A stretch of 64,000 bases of DNA from Eubacterium sp. AF16-48 (lineage in GTDB: Bacteria > Bacillota > Clostridia > Lachnospirales > Lachnospiraceae). A program made the translations under genes and the position numbers. The DNA lies in NCBI RefSeq assembly GCF_003479405.1, contig NZ_QUHB01000010.1, positions 41,690-105,689 of the forward strand. The letters are read 5' to 3'. The notes beneath the pieces are model-generated. The model was not told the DNA's origin, searched no databases, and saw only the letters and a list, made by a program, of their open reading frames with translations. Shown here piece after piece: positions 19,612-29,315 of the stretch. Within the stretch, counting starts at the first letter, position 1; each line of letters begins with the position of its first letter.

Positions 19612-19893
19612 ATGAACATAACAGACGTAAGAGTTAGAAAGATGACAAAAGAGGGCAAAATGAAAGCAGTTGTTTCAATTACAATTGACAACGAATTTGT
19701 TGTTCATGACATAAAGGTCGTTGAGGGAGACAAGGGACTTTTCATTGCAATGCCAAGTAGAAAGGCAGCAGATGGGGAGTACAGAGACATTGCCCATCCA
19801 ATTAACTCAGATACCCGCAGCAATATTCAGAAAATAGTACTTGATGCTTATGAGAAAGCACTGTTAGAACCGGAAATTTCAGAGGAAGCATAA
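19612..19893 (+). CDS. spoVG: SpoVG RNA-binding regulator
   Basis: The 93-residue product begins [11 protein letters not shown] and contains [19 protein letters not shown], the conserved SpoVG core. In other Firmicutes SpoVG binds nucleic acids and affects septation, sporulation or virulence traits. An open frame extends 16 codons upstream, but AAGGGAG lies seven to nine bases before the ATG at 19612, the family start. It sits 19 bp after glgD and is followed by a hairpin terminator. Confidence 0.96.
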   Translation: MNITDVRVRKMTKEGKMKAVVSITIDNEFVVHDIKVVEGDKGLFIAMPSRKAADGEYRDIAHPINSDTRSNIQKIVLDAYEKALLEPEISEEA

Positions 19894-19921
19894 AAAGCAA
19901 TTTTTTTAGAATAAGATCAAA

Positions 19922-19970
19922 AGGGAAGCATTATTTCATGGAAGTATCCGTGGAGTAATGCTTTTTCCCT
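19922..19970. terminator. Terminator between spoVG and the convergent acyltransferase gene
   Basis: A long imperfect stem pairs AGGGAAGCATTATTTCATGG with the arm ending TAATGCTTTTTCCCT. It overlaps the last codons of the minus-strand acyltransferase gene and can work in both directions. Confidence 0.7.
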
Positions 19971-21052
19971 GTAATAATATTTGTTACAAGAAATGTTAAG
20001 ACAAATATTATGGTTACCTCAATTATACCTATATACCAGGTTGCAGCAGGAGAAAAGAAACTAAATATTGCATGTACATACAGTCTGATAGGGTAATGAA
20101 TCAGAAACCAATACATAGTGTTATTTCCTGCTTTAACGTGGAAGGAATTAGATAAAGCTTTTGATATATACCCTCTTTCAAAAGCAAATATGTATATTAA
20201 AAGAACACATAGTAAAAAGTCTACTATATATTTTATGTGAATATCAATGGTTATACTATTTCTGAAAACAAACCATAAGATATTTAACAAAACAATAACA
20301 GTTTCAGAAAAAGTATTAAATAAAGTTAAATTGCTTTTTGATAACTTTACCATATCACAGAGAAGTATTCCTGAAATAAGGTAAAAAATTCGAAGATAAG
20401 GAGAAGTGTATGATAGTGAGTCAAAAAAGGTTCTGCTTTCAATAGCCTCAAATATATAATAAAAAATAATTATTAAGGCAAGATTAATTCCACAAAAAAG
20501 AGACACGGCTTTTAAGCTGTTTTTTATTTTTTCATTTAGTTTTAGTAAAAGAGGGCAACATATATATAATAAAAACAAAGTTGATAAAAACCAGCCAACA
20601 GAATTAATTCCAGTACTTAATTGGAGAATACCTGTTGAAGATTGAACTAAAAATATGTCCAGAATAAGTTTAAATATAGTTTTGCAAAAGGCAACAATAA
20701 TTGTATTTCCATCTGAAATACTGAAATATAGGCAATATGGTAAACATACAAATAAAAGAATAAAATAAACAGGATATATTTTTTTTATGCGCTTGATGCC
20801 ATATGAAATGGAGCCACCAAGTGTTATCCGTGGTAAATGTTCGTTGCTTTTATATGAATATGCGAGTCCAAAGCCTGAGAGTATAAAGAAAAAATTAACA
20901 GCAACATAAGCATTATGAAAAAAACGTGAATAAACATAGCCATTGGGTAGCAAAGACAAAAATTCCATATGAGATAACATTATGATAATCATCATGTAAA
21001 ACCGAAGTCCGGTAAATGAATTGATTCTTTTTTTTGAAACACTACTATTCAT
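19931..21052 (-). CDS. Acyltransferase family 3 membrane protein
   Basis: The 373-residue protein has about ten hydrophobic helices and begins with the family 3 signature RINSFTGLRFYMMIIIMLSH, including the conserved Arg and the catalytic-type His. FFFILSGFGLAYSYK is the second conserved block. Such proteins (OafA type) transfer acetyl or similar groups to surface sugars. It stands alone on the minus strand between spoVG and pth, both plus-strand housekeeping genes. The target is unknown, though the large polysaccharide locus 8 kb downstream is a candidate. Confidence 0.85.
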   Translation of the reverse strand: MNSSVSKKRINSFTGLRFYMMIIIMLSHMEFLSLLPNGYVYSRFFHNAYVAVNFFFILSGFGLAYSYKSNEHLPRITLGGSISYGIKRIKKIYPVYFILLFVCLPYCLYFSISDGNTIIVAFCKTIFKLILDIFLVQSSTGILQLSTGINSVGWFLSTLFLLYICCPLLLKLNEKIKNSLKAVSLFCGINLALIIIFYYIFEAIESRTFFDSLSYTSPYLRIFYLISGILLCDMVKLSKSNLTLFNTFSETVIVLLNILWFVFRNSITIDIHIKYIVDFLLCVLLIYIFAFERGYISKALSNSFHVKAGNNTMYWFLIHYPIRLYVHAIFSFFSPAATWYIGIIEVTIIFVLTFLVTNIITGKKHYSTDTSMK

Positions 21053-21145
21053 GTAAAAAATCCCCTTTATAAATATTACTTTGTTAAGAATAAGTTATTA
21101 AAAAGAATAAGTCAATAAAAAGGCTGTAAGAATACGGTAAATTCG

Positions 21146-21174
21146 TTGATTAATGATAATTTATGGTTTATAAT
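21146..21174 (+). promoter_or_regulatory. Sigma-A-type promoter for pth-mfd
   Basis: TTGATT at 21146-21151 and a perfect TATAAT at 21169-21174 are spaced by 17 bp, about 48 bases before the pth start. Confidence 0.75.
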
Positions 21175-21222
21175 CTGCAGATACGGGGGGACAATATAAA
21201 TCAGATTAGTTAGGAGATTAAT

Positions 21223-21777
21223 ATGTACGCAATAATAGGTTTGGGAAATCCGGATAAAAAATATGACAAGACAAGGCATAACGTAGGATTTGATGTTATT
21301 GATGAGTTGGCACGGCAAATGGCAGTGGAGGTAAAGACAAAACGGCATAAAGCTTTGTGCGGTATAGGTCAGATTGGTGCAGAAAAGGTTGTTTTAGTAA
21401 AACCCCAGACATATATGAATCTAAGTGGAGAATCTGTTAGGGCTGTAATTGATTTCTACAAATTAAACCCGGAAAGTGATATAATAGTAATATCTGATGA
21501 TATTAGCCTGCCTACCGGTAAAATCAGAATAAGGGCAAAGGGAAGTGCAGGAGGTCATAACGGACTAAAAAGCATTATTGCCCATGCAGGTACAGATAAG
21601 TTTAAGAGAATTAAAGTGGGAGTAGGGGCTAACGAAGGAGATTTGGTTAAGCACGTTCTTGGAAAATTCTCTAAACAGGATAGAGTGGTCGTAGATGAGG
21701 CTATAAGAAATGCAGCGTCTGCAGCAGAAGTGATGGTAATATGTGGCGTGGAGGAAGCCATGAATAAATTTAACTAG
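21223..21777 (+). CDS. pth: Peptidyl-tRNA hydrolase
   Basis: It releases tRNA from peptidyl-tRNA that drops off ribosomes. The 184-residue protein shows IIGLGNPDKKYDKTRHNVGF with Asn9 and the catalytic His19, then VKPQTYMNLSGESV and GSAGGHNGLKSI. Length and motifs are standard. TTAGGAG lies just before the ATG. The gene is 9 bp upstream of mfd, a common pairing in Firmicutes. Confidence 0.97.
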   Translation: MYAIIGLGNPDKKYDKTRHNVGFDVIDELARQMAVEVKTKRHKALCGIGQIGAEKVVLVKPQTYMNLSGESVRAVIDFYKLNPESDIIVISDDISLPTGKIRIRAKGSAGGHNGLKSIIAHAGTDKFKRIKVGVGANEGDLVKHVLGKFSKQDRVVVDEAIRNAASAAEVMVICGVEEAMNKFN

Positions 21778-21786
21778 GAGCAGAGA

Positions 21787-24700
21787 ATGAATAGTTTTTA
21801 CTATCCTCTTTTAAAATTAAATGAATATGAGCAGGTCAGGGACTGTCTGTCACAGAAAAAAACATGTCAGGTTACAGGATGCAGTGACTCCCAGCTTGCA
21901 CATTTTATAACAGGATTAAGCGATGGCTACAGGCAGAAAGTCATCGTTACTTTTAGTGCATTAAAAGCAAAGGAAATATACGACGATATAAAGGGATTTA
22001 CAGACGATGTGGTAATGTATCCCTCTAAGGATTTCATATTTTTCAGTGCTGATGTTCACGGAAATCTTATTTTACAGCAACGTTTGGAATTTATTGAAAA
22101 AATAGTAGAAGATAAGCCTTTTACGGTAATTGTAACAGCAGATGCCTTTATGGACAAAATTCAGCCTCTTGATAAAATAAAAGACAATTATCTGGAAATA
22201 TCAGAGGGTAGCGTAATAGAGCAGGATGCCCTTAAAAAGAAACTGGTTAAAATGGGTTATGAGGCTGTGGAACAGGTGGATAGTCCGGGGCAGTTTGCTA
22301 TAAGGGGAAGCATAATTGATATTTATACCTTAACAGATGAGGTGCCTTACAGAATAGATTTTTGGGATGACGAGGTTGACATAATAAAGAGTTTTGAAAT
22401 AGAAAACCAGCGTTCAATAGAGAATCTTGAAAGTATAAAGATATATCCTGCCACAGAATATTTCTTTACAGAGGAAGAGATAAAGGCAGGACTTGATAAA
22501 ATTAAGTTAGAATTAAACAAAACAGTAGAGAAGTTTAGAAAGAAGTTTAAAACAGAGGAAGCCCATAGACTTAAAACTACAGTGGAAGAGTTTATAACAA
22601 ATATGGAAATAAATCCTTTTGGAGTATCTATAGATAGTTATGTAAACTATTTTTCTGACAGCCTTACAAGTCTTTTGGAATATTTTGACAACCCTATATT
22701 TTTTATTGATGAACCAAAGCGTGTGTTAGAGCAGTTAAATGCAGTTAACGGGGAGTTTAAGGACAGCATGACTAACAGGCTGGAGAAGGGCTACGTTCTC
22801 CCGGGGCAGACAGATGTACTTTGGAACAAAGAGAGAATAACAGATAAAATAAATTCATATACAAAGGTAGTATTTACTGCCATTGCACAAAAGGTTTCGG
22901 TATTTGATACAGAAGATTTTGTGGAAGTAGATGCAAGAAACATAAGTCCTTATAATAACAAATTTGAGATGCTTGTAGAGGATCTTAAAAGATATAAAAA
23001 GCAAAAATACAGCGTATTGCTGGTAACCACGTCGGCTACAAGAGGACAGCGTTTAGCAGAAGATCTGCGGGATTTTGAAATTAGTGCATTTTATGAAAAA
23101 GACGATACGAGAGAGGTAAATCCCGGGGAAGTAATGATTATTTCCGGAAGGCTTAGAAAGGGATTTACATATCCCATGGTGAAATTTGTTGCCATTTCGG
23201 ATACGGATATTTTCGGAGAACGGAAGAAAAAGCGCAGAAAGAAACATGGATATTCAGGAAGTAATATATCCAGCTTTTCTGATTTAAATATAGGGGATTA
23301 CGTGGTACACGAAAACCATGGACTGGGAATATACCGGGGAATTGAAAAGGTGGAAGTAGACCATGTGGTAAAGGACTATATAAAGATAGAGTATGCAGGT
23401 GGAAGTAATTTATATATATTGGCAACTCAGCTTGATATGATTCAAAAATATGCCGACAGCGAGGCAAAGAAGCCAAAGCTTAACCGTCTTGGTGGTCAGG
23501 AATGGAACAAAACAAAGTCAAAGGTTAAGAAGGCTGTTGCAGAAATTGCCAAGGAACTGGTGGAACTTTATGCTATAAGACAAAATGGTCAGGGATATGT
23601 ATTTTCGCCGGATACAGAGTGGCAAAAGGAATTTGAGGAAATGTTTCCTTTTGAGGAAACGGATGATCAGTTAAATGCCATAAATGAAGTTAAAAAAGAC
23701 ATGGAAAGCACCAAAATCATGGACCGTCTTATATGCGGTGACGTTGGCTTTGGAAAAACGGAAATTGCCATTAGAGCGGCATTTAAGGCAATACAGGATA
23801 ACAAGCAGGTGGCGTATTTAGTGCCAACAACAGTGCTGGCACAGCAGCATTATAAAACATTTAAACAAAGATTTAAGGATTTCCCGGTAAGGGTGGAAAT
23901 GCTTTCAAGATTTAGAACAAAATCAAACATAGACCAGAATATAAGAGATTTAAAAAAGGGATATGTGGATATAGTAATAGGAACTCACAGACTTTTATCT
24001 AAGGATGTTAAATTTAAGGATTTGGGTCTTTTGATTATTGACGAGGAGCAGAGATTTGGCGTAAAGCATAAGGAACAGATAAAGGAACTGAAAAACAACG
24101 TTGATGTTATTACATTAACGGCAACGCCAATTCCAAGAACCCTTCATATGAGCCTTATTGGCATAAGAGATATGTGTGTTATGGAGGAACCTCCTCAGGA
24201 CAGAATGCCTATTCAGACCTTTGTAATGGAATATAATGAGGAGATTGCAAGGGACGCAATTAACCGTGAACTGGCAAGAGGAGGACAGGTTTATTTTGTT
24301 CACAACCGGGTTCAGGATATTGCAGATATGGCGGCAAGTGTTCAAAACATGGTGCCGGATGCCAATGTGGCATTTGCCCACGGACAAATGAGTGAGCGGC
24401 AGCTAGAAGAAATTATGTATGACTTTGTTAATGGAGACATTGATGTACTTGTAAGTACCACAATTATTGAAACGGGTCTGGATATTCCAAATGCCAACAC
24501 CATTATTATTCACGATGCGGAGCGTATGGGATTGTCACAGCTTTATCAGTTAAGAGGCCGTGTGGGACGTTCAAACCGTATGGCATATGCATTTTTAATG
24601 TATAGCAGAAATAAAATGCTTACGGAAGTGGCTGAAAAACGTCTTGGTGCCATAAGAGACTTTACAGAGTTAGGTTCCGGGGTGAAAATTGCCATGAGAG

Positions 24701-25284
24701 ATTTGGAAATCAGAGGAACAGGAAATCTTCTAGGTGCCCAGCAAAGCGGACATTTAGAAGCAGTGGGATATGATTTGTACTGTAAAATGCTAAATCAGGC
24801 TATTGAGGTATTAAAGGGTGAAACACCGGAAGAAGACTTTGAAACTAAGATTGATTTAATGTGTGATGCTTTTGTTCCTGCATCTTATATTAAGAATGAA
24901 ACTCTTAAAATGGATATATATAAGAGAATTGCAGGAATTGAAACTGACGAAGAGTACGAGGATATGCAGGACGAACTTATTGACAGGTTTGGGGATATAC
25001 CGTCTCAGGTTGAAAATCTGTTACAGGTTGTTTTGCTTAAGGCAGCGGCTCACAAGGTTTACATTACGGAAATCAGTGGAACTAAAGACAAAATGAAAAT
25101 AATGATGTGGAATCAGGCCAAAATAGATGTTGAGAGAATACCGATTCTTGTAAGGGAGTACAAAGGCAGACTTAAGTTTGTTACCGGTGATACACCGTAC
25201 TTTGTTTATTCACCAAAGCCTGATGATGACAATGTAATTGGAAGGGCAGGAAAACTGGTAGAATCCATGTCCACACTTGTTTAG
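21787..25284 (+). CDS. mfd: Transcription-repair coupling factor
   Basis: Mfd removes RNA polymerase stalled at DNA damage and recruits UvrA. The 1165-residue protein has the N-terminal UvrB-like part (SPGQFAIRGSIIDIYT), the polymerase-interacting CarD-like domain near residues 495-565 (GDYVVHENHGLGIYRGIEKV), the translocase with Walker A GDVGFGKTE (651-659) and DEEQ box (752-755), the RecG-like TRG region, and the C-terminal TRCF domain. Length is normal. It continues the pth operon and is followed at 37 bp by the lipoprotein gene. Confidence 0.97.
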   Translation: MNSFYYPLLKLNEYEQVRDCLSQKKTCQVTGCSDSQLAHFITGLSDGYRQKVIVTFSALKAKEIYDDIKGFTDDVVMYPSKDFIFFSADVHGNLILQQRLEFIEKIVEDKPFTVIVTADAFMDKIQPLDKIKDNYLEISEGSVIEQDALKKKLVKMGYEAVEQVDSPGQFAIRGSIIDIYTLTDEVPYRIDFWDDEVDIIKSFEIENQRSIENLESIKIYPATEYFFTEEEIKAGLDKIKLELNKTVEKFRKKFKTEEAHRLKTTVEEFITNMEINPFGVSIDSYVNYFSDSLTSLLEYFDNPIFFIDEPKRVLEQLNAVNGEFKDSMTNRLEKGYVLPGQTDVLWNKERITDKINSYTKVVFTAIAQKVSVFDTEDFVEVDARNISPYNNKFEMLVEDLKRYKKQKYSVLLVTTSATRGQRLAEDLRDFEISAFYEKDDTREVNPGEVMIISGRLRKGFTYPMVKFVAISDTDIFGERKKKRRKKHGYSGSNISSFSDLNIGDYVVHENHGLGIYRGIEKVEVDHVVKDYIKIEYAGGSNLYILATQLDMIQKYADSEAKKPKLNRLGGQEWNKTKSKVKKAVAEIAKELVELYAIRQNGQGYVFSPDTEWQKEFEEMFPFEETDDQLNAINEVKKDMESTKIMDRLICGDVGFGKTEIAIRAAFKAIQDNKQVAYLVPTTVLAQQHYKTFKQRFKDFPVRVEMLSRFRTKSNIDQNIRDLKKGYVDIVIGTHRLLSKDVKFKDLGLLIIDEEQRFGVKHKEQIKELKNNVDVITLTATPIPRTLHMSLIGIRDMCVMEEPPQDRMPIQTFVMEYNEEIARDAINRELARGGQVYFVHNRVQDIADMAASVQNMVPDANVAFAHGQMSERQLEEIMYDFVNGDIDVLVSTTIIETGLDIPNANTIIIHDAERMGLSQLYQLRGRVGRSNRMAYAFLMYSRNKMLTEVAEKRLGAIRDFTELGSGVKIAMRDLEIRGTGNLLGAQQSGHLEAVGYDLYCKMLNQAIEVLKGETPEEDFETKIDLMCDAFVPASYIKNETLKMDIYKRIAGIETDEEYEDMQDELIDRFGDIPSQVENLLQVVLLKAAAHKVYITEISGTKDKMKIMMWNQAKIDVERIPILVREYKGRLKFVTGDTPYFVYSPKPDDDNVIGRAGKLVESMSTLV

Positions 25285-25321
25285 CAGTAAAGTCGCCATA
25301 AAGGTGCAGAATGGAGATTAT

Positions 25322-25966
25322 ATGAAAAAATTAGCAGTTGTTTTAATGTTAGCAGTGGTATTTACCATGACGCTGACAGGTTGCAGTAAGGACAAAGGCA
25401 ATCAGGAAACTACCGCAGGTCAGGTTGATTTGTCGTCAAACAGTGAAGTTGCCATAAATGCAGGTGGTATTGGAGTTTTAACAGATGAAGTAAGATACTA
25501 TGCTTACACGGCCCAGGCAACATATGAGGCTTACTATATTTCGGAAAACAAAAATATAGACTGGAAAAGCGATATGAAAAAAGGCGTTTCCTGGCAGGAG
25601 GGAATAAAGAGTATTGTTCTGGACGATATTTGCCGCAGGGAATATTTTTGTTCTCTGGCAAAAAAATACGATGTCCAACTTTCTGACAGTGACGAGGACA
25701 ATGTAAAAGCAGCTGTTAATGATTTTTTTGAAGAATCTGATAGTGGTCTTGTTAAAAAAATTGATATTAAAAGACAGCGGCTTATAGAGATTTTTGAAAA
25801 ACAGAAAATTCAACAGAGAGTTGAAAGTAACGTTAATTCCTCTGACGACAATGCTGCCGATAATATGTATAAAAAGTGGAAAAAAGCAAATACTGTTACG
25901 GCAGGAGCAAGTTGGGATGAAATTAATTTTAATGAACATATATTTACATTGGAGGATGCAAAGTGA
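25322..25966 (+). CDS. SurA-N-like lipoprotein
   Basis: The 214-residue protein has a lipoprotein signal (MKKLAVVLMLAVVFTM) with lipobox LTGC, so Cys21 should be lipidated. The mature part (INAGGIGVLTDEVRYYAY and a helical stretch to the end) resembles the N-terminal chaperone domain of SurA/PrsA-like foldases but has no rotamase domain. It may help fold exported proteins. GGAG before the ATG at 25322 fixes the start; an open frame extends 15 codons upstream. Its TGA overlaps the GTG of the next gene, and it follows mfd closely. Confidence 0.75.
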   Translation: MKKLAVVLMLAVVFTMTLTGCSKDKGNQETTAGQVDLSSNSEVAINAGGIGVLTDEVRYYAYTAQATYEAYYISENKNIDWKSDMKKGVSWQEGIKSIVLDDICRREYFCSLAKKYDVQLSDSDEDNVKAAVNDFFEESDSGLVKKIDIKRQRLIEIFEKQKIQQRVESNVNSSDDNAADNMYKKWKKANTVTAGASWDEINFNEHIFTLEDAK

Positions 25967-27006
25967 GAAGTCGATTGACTTGCGTAATCAGTGCAACCAT
26001 GGCAGTTTTGCTTATTGTTTGCACTGTAAATTATGCATTTAATACAGGTAAGGAAAAAAAGAAAAATGGGAATCCGGTAATGGAGGCAGCTCAAAAGGAA
26101 GTTGTGGTTCAGGATTTTATACATGATAATTATGTAATTACAGAAAAAAATCCATGGACGGATTATAGCCTTCATCCGGTTAATTATAAGGAAACCAAAA
26201 GCAGTTCCTTTAGTGAAAATATTAGTGCACAGTCAGCAATATTGGTTGACATAAAATCAAATAATGTTCTTTATGCTAAAAACGAAAATACGCATATGTA
26301 CCCGGCAAGTACCACAAAGTTAATGACAGCACTTACGGTTTTACAGATTATGAATGTTAATGATGTAGTTACAATAGGGGATGAAATAACCTTTATTGCT
26401 TCTGATTCCAGCAAGGCAGGTTTTTCCAGAGGACAGGTGGTAACAGTAAAGGAACTGTTGCAGGGACTTTTAATTTCATCAGGAAATGATGCTGCATATG
26501 TTTTGGCAAAGGCGGCAGGTCAGGAAATTTTTGAGGATAATATTGCCAATGAAGGAAAGACCTTTACTTCCCAGCAGTGCGTACAGCGTTTTGTATTGGA
26601 AATGAACAGAAATGTAAGGGACATGGAATTGGAAAATACCCATTTCACATCTCCTGACGGATACGACGATGATGATCAATATACCACAGCAACGGATTTA
26701 TCTAAGATAGCAATTGAGGCATACAGTAATTCAGTTATTGCAGATATATGTGGTAAAAGTTCTGCATATTCAGATACACTTAGTAAAACATGGACTTCTA
26801 CTAATGCACTGTTAAATAAAAATGGAAATTTTTATTACGAATATTGTCAGGGATTGAAAACAGGAAGTACCGGATTGGCAGGAAAATGTCTTGTGTCAGT
26901 TGGGAAAAAGGGTGATAAGGAATGTGTCAGCGTGGTACTTAACGACAATACAGACGAGCAGCGGTGGAATGATGCGAAAAAAATGTTGAAATATGGATTA
27001 GAGTAA
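25963..27006 (+). CDS. D-alanyl-D-alanine carboxypeptidase (DacF/PBP5 type)
   Basis: This 347-residue low-molecular-weight penicillin-binding protein trims the terminal D-Ala from peptidoglycan stem peptides outside the membrane. The serine-hydrolase motifs are Ser116-x-x-Lys119 in YPASTTKLM, Ser173-Gly-Asn175 in ISSGNDA, and Lys299-Thr-Gly301 in GLKTGSTG. One N-terminal hydrophobic segment (about 7-27) exports it. It lacks the long C-terminal beta-domain of PBP5. The start is GTG at 25963, overlapping the previous stop as GTGA, with TTGGAGG upstream. Confidence 0.93.
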   Translation: MRSRLTCVISATMAVLLIVCTVNYAFNTGKEKKKNGNPVMEAAQKEVVVQDFIHDNYVITEKNPWTDYSLHPVNYKETKSSSFSENISAQSAILVDIKSNNVLYAKNENTHMYPASTTKLMTALTVLQIMNVNDVVTIGDEITFIASDSSKAGFSRGQVVTVKELLQGLLISSGNDAAYVLAKAAGQEIFEDNIANEGKTFTSQQCVQRFVLEMNRNVRDMELENTHFTSPDGYDDDDQYTTATDLSKIAIEAYSNSVIADICGKSSAYSDTLSKTWTSTNALLNKNGNFYYEYCQGLKTGSTGLAGKCLVSVGKKGDKECVSVVLNDNTDEQRWNDAKKMLKYGLE

Positions 27007-27026
27007 ATAAGATGTTTTAATAAATA

Positions 27027-27057
27027 GGGGCTGTCGCACTGAATGAGCGACAGCCCC
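27027..27057. terminator. Bidirectional terminator
   Basis: A perfect 11-bp GC-rich stem (27027-27037 with 27047-27057, GGGGCTGTCGC arm) separates the convergent carboxypeptidase and J-domain genes. Confidence 0.85.
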
Positions 27058-27075
27058 ATAATTACGTAATATCAT

Positions 27076-27768
27076 TTAGCATCTGCAACATAAATTCATA
27101 AGACATAACGCAGTACATGGATCAGAACAACAAAACATGTTATCCGGGTCACCGCCATATGAGTATTGTCTCTGATTGTACCATTGCCCACCACTTTCCA
27201 AGGTCTGAACCAGACGCTGATATGTGGCATTATTTGGTTCCATTTGAAGGGCTGTCTTTGCCATGTCAAGGGCAATAACATTATTTCCTACACCATTATT
27301 GGCAATGGCACTGAGGAAATACCAACGGGCATTTCGGTCATTTATGTTATTAAGTACGTTTAATGCTTCATTAAATCTGCCGTTGTTTATATAATTAGAA
27401 GCGGCAGAATAATATGAATCATCCTGACTGTATCCGGTATTTCTTCCATAGGAACCGCCGAAATCATCAAAGCCACCAAAACCACCAAAGCCTCCAAAAG
27501 GATTGCCATTATACTGACCGTAAGGGTTACCGTTATATCCACCACCGGAGTAGTTGCCGGAACCACCGGAATATCCGCTTTTACGCTCATTCATAATTTG
27601 GTCGTATGCCTGACCTACAAGCTTAAACATTTCTTCAGCTTTATCCTTGTTGGGATTGTTAATATTAGCATCCGGGTGATATTTTCTGCTTAACTTTCTA
27701 TATGCTGTTTTAACTTCATCATCTGTGGCACTTGGGTCTATGCCAAGAACCTTATATGGATCGTTCAT
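27076..27768 (-). CDS. J-domain protein with Gly-rich linker and Cys-rich tail
   Basis: Residues 1-65 form a J-domain with His31-Pro-Asp33, so it should stimulate a DnaK ATPase. A Gly/Tyr/Asn-rich linker follows (about 68-115), then TPR-like helices (RFNEALNVLNNIND, DMAKTALQMEPNNATYQRLV). It ends in a hydrophobic, Cys-rich tail (MFCCSDPCTALCLMNLCCRC, eight Cys in 20 residues). It is not DnaJ itself: the zinc-finger domain and substrate domains are missing. The tail might bind metal or be acylated; that is speculation. It is the third gene of a minus-strand group. Confidence 0.85.
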   Translation of the reverse strand: MNDPYKVLGIDPSATDDEVKTAYRKLSRKYHPDANINNPNKDKAEEMFKLVGQAYDQIMNERKSGYSGGSGNYSGGGYNGNPYGQYNGNPFGGFGGFGGFDDFGGSYGRNTGYSQDDSYYSAASNYINNGRFNEALNVLNNINDRNARWYFLSAIANNGVGNNVIALDMAKTALQMEPNNATYQRLVQTLESGGQWYNQRQYSYGGDPDNMFCCSDPCTALCLMNLCCRC

Positions 27769-27848
27769 TTTGTATCTCTCAATCTGTTAAATTTAAAACT
27801 TTTTCACAATGAAACTTACGTTATATAAAGGATAACCATGGAAACGAA

Positions 27849-28679
27849 TTATTTATTTTCAGTGCCTGTACCGGTTCTCTCTTTATAGATGGTGCTAAAT
27901 CTGTTCCATACCCCGGCATAGAGAATATTGCGAAGTATTTCCGCATTTTCGAGAATAGGCAGGGTCTCAAATTCTTTGGAACATTCAGCCATCATCATAG
28001 TAAGCATCTGCTTTATTCTATCATCAAAACCGGGATTTTGGCAAATTTCCTTAAAAGGATTGTAGGAATTTTTCTTAATGTCCTTTTCTAAATCGTCATA
28101 GGCATCCAAAATATAAATAAATTTTCCAAGGAAAAATCCCATACGTGACAGCGTATCGCTCCAACGGTCTTTATGTGGAACAAACAAAATTGCCATAATT
28201 TTACCGAAAATCCCTGCCATAACATCAATGCCTGTCTCATTATTTTTTTCGCGGGTACCGAGCTCGTTAAGCAATGAAGCTATAGCCTGGGATTTTTCCA
28301 GGTAATCATTTTTTCCTAATTTAATTAGTTTGGCAAATAAAAGCTTAATAACATTCCGGTCATCCTTCCAGTCATCCATAGACTTGTAATAGGACAAGAT
28401 AATGTTCATATCTGCCACATAATCTGTATATTTAGAAGATATCATGCGGCGCTTTTTTGTGGGATGTGCAATGCATCTGTGCATTTCATCGAAGATTTCC
28501 GGTTCATAAAGTGCCGTTAAAAGCATACTTAAAAAAGTCATGTCATAGGTTAGGGTAAGCTGTCCCATAAAACCATAGCGCTTCTTTAATGACCGGCACA
28601 GTCCACAATAATAACCTTTGTAAATGTCAAATTCTTTAATTTTTAATTCCGGTTTATTTACAACAACATATCCAAACAT
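27849..28679 (-). CDS. DUF5685-family protein
   Basis: The 276-residue protein starts FGYVVVNKPELKIKEFDIYK and has YYCGLCRSLKKRYG near residue 25, the hallmark of the DUF5685 family, which is common in Clostridia next to J-domain genes. It is mostly helical, with acidic motifs such as ILDAYDDLEKD that recall polyprenyl-synthase-like helical bundles. No activity is known to me. It begins two bases after the zinc-ribbon gene stops, so the two are likely cotranslated. Confidence 0.75.
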   Translation of the reverse strand: MFGYVVVNKPELKIKEFDIYKGYYCGLCRSLKKRYGFMGQLTLTYDMTFLSMLLTALYEPEIFDEMHRCIAHPTKKRRMISSKYTDYVADMNIILSYYKSMDDWKDDRNVIKLLFAKLIKLGKNDYLEKSQAIASLLNELGTREKNNETGIDVMAGIFGKIMAILFVPHKDRWSDTLSRMGFFLGKFIYILDAYDDLEKDIKKNSYNPFKEICQNPGFDDRIKQMLTMMMAECSKEFETLPILENAEILRNILYAGVWNRFSTIYKERTGTGTENK

Positions 28680-28680
28680 A

Positions 28681-29091
28681 TTAACTTCTTCTTATAAATT
28701 TATTGTTACATTTAGGACAGCGGATTTCGATTTTGCCGTGTCCCTTGGGAATACGGATTTTCTGACCGCAGCCGGGACACTTGAAAAATTTATAATATTT
28801 TCTCTGCTCCCTGGCTTCTTTACTGAAATTTTTATTAAATTTAATTTTAGAAATTATTCTTAAATACTTTTCGTTTTCAGCTGCACGCTTATATATGTTT
28901 CTTGAAAACATTCTAAAGTAAAGAAGAACAATAGAAGCAAATATAAAAAGGCTTAATACAGAATTTACTGCACCTTTTGTGAAAAAGGAAAGAATGCAAA
29001 GAACAAATGTTACACCAAGTATAAATCTTGATAACTGGTCAATGCCGTATCTGCCATACATAAAATTGGAAAATTTATTTCTAAAGTTCAT
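28681..29091 (-). CDS. Small membrane protein with C-terminal zinc ribbon
   Basis: The 136-residue protein has two hydrophobic helices (about 22-38 and 41-59). Its cytoplasmic tail ends in a zinc ribbon formed by Cys105/Cys108 (CPGCGQ) and Cys125/Cys128 (CPKCNN), next to IPKGHGKIEIR. Function is unknown. AAAGGAG precedes the ATG. It is the first gene of the zinc-ribbon/DUF5685/J-domain unit, divergent from the polysaccharide locus. Confidence 0.75.
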   Translation of the reverse strand: MNFRNKFSNFMYGRYGIDQLSRFILGVTFVLCILSFFTKGAVNSVLSLFIFASIVLLYFRMFSRNIYKRAAENEKYLRIISKIKFNKNFSKEAREQRKYYKFFKCPGCGQKIRIPKGHGKIEIRCPKCNNKFIRRS

Positions 29092-29125
29092 AACAAAACT
29101 CCTTTCAGAACAAATAACAATTCAT

Positions 29126-29155
29126 AATATACAAATTACCAATTCTAAAAGGCAA
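29126..29155 (-). promoter_or_regulatory. Possible promoter of the zinc-ribbon operon
   Basis: On the minus strand TTGCCT (29155-29150) and TATATT (29131-29126) are 18 bp apart, about 35 bases before the start codon at 29091. Confidence 0.4.
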
Positions 29156-29215
29156 AATCAATAATCATGGGGCATATTTAACACATAAGTCACAAAAGTT
29201 TACAAATATTCCATA

Positions 29216-29244
29216 TTTACAATTAGTAGATAATAAGATAAAAT
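29216..29244 (+). promoter_or_regulatory. Possible promoter of the polysaccharide locus
   Basis: TTTACA (29216-29221) and TAAAAT (29239-29244) are spaced by 17 bp, giving a leader of about 65 bases. The leader carries the word GATATTGGG twice (29251 and 29284). No attenuator was recognised. Confidence 0.4.
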
Positions 29245-29315
29245 AAAAACGATATTGGGTCGAAAAATGTAGCAAATATAACTTGATATTGGGGCAAACT
29301 TGGGAGGGTACATAT

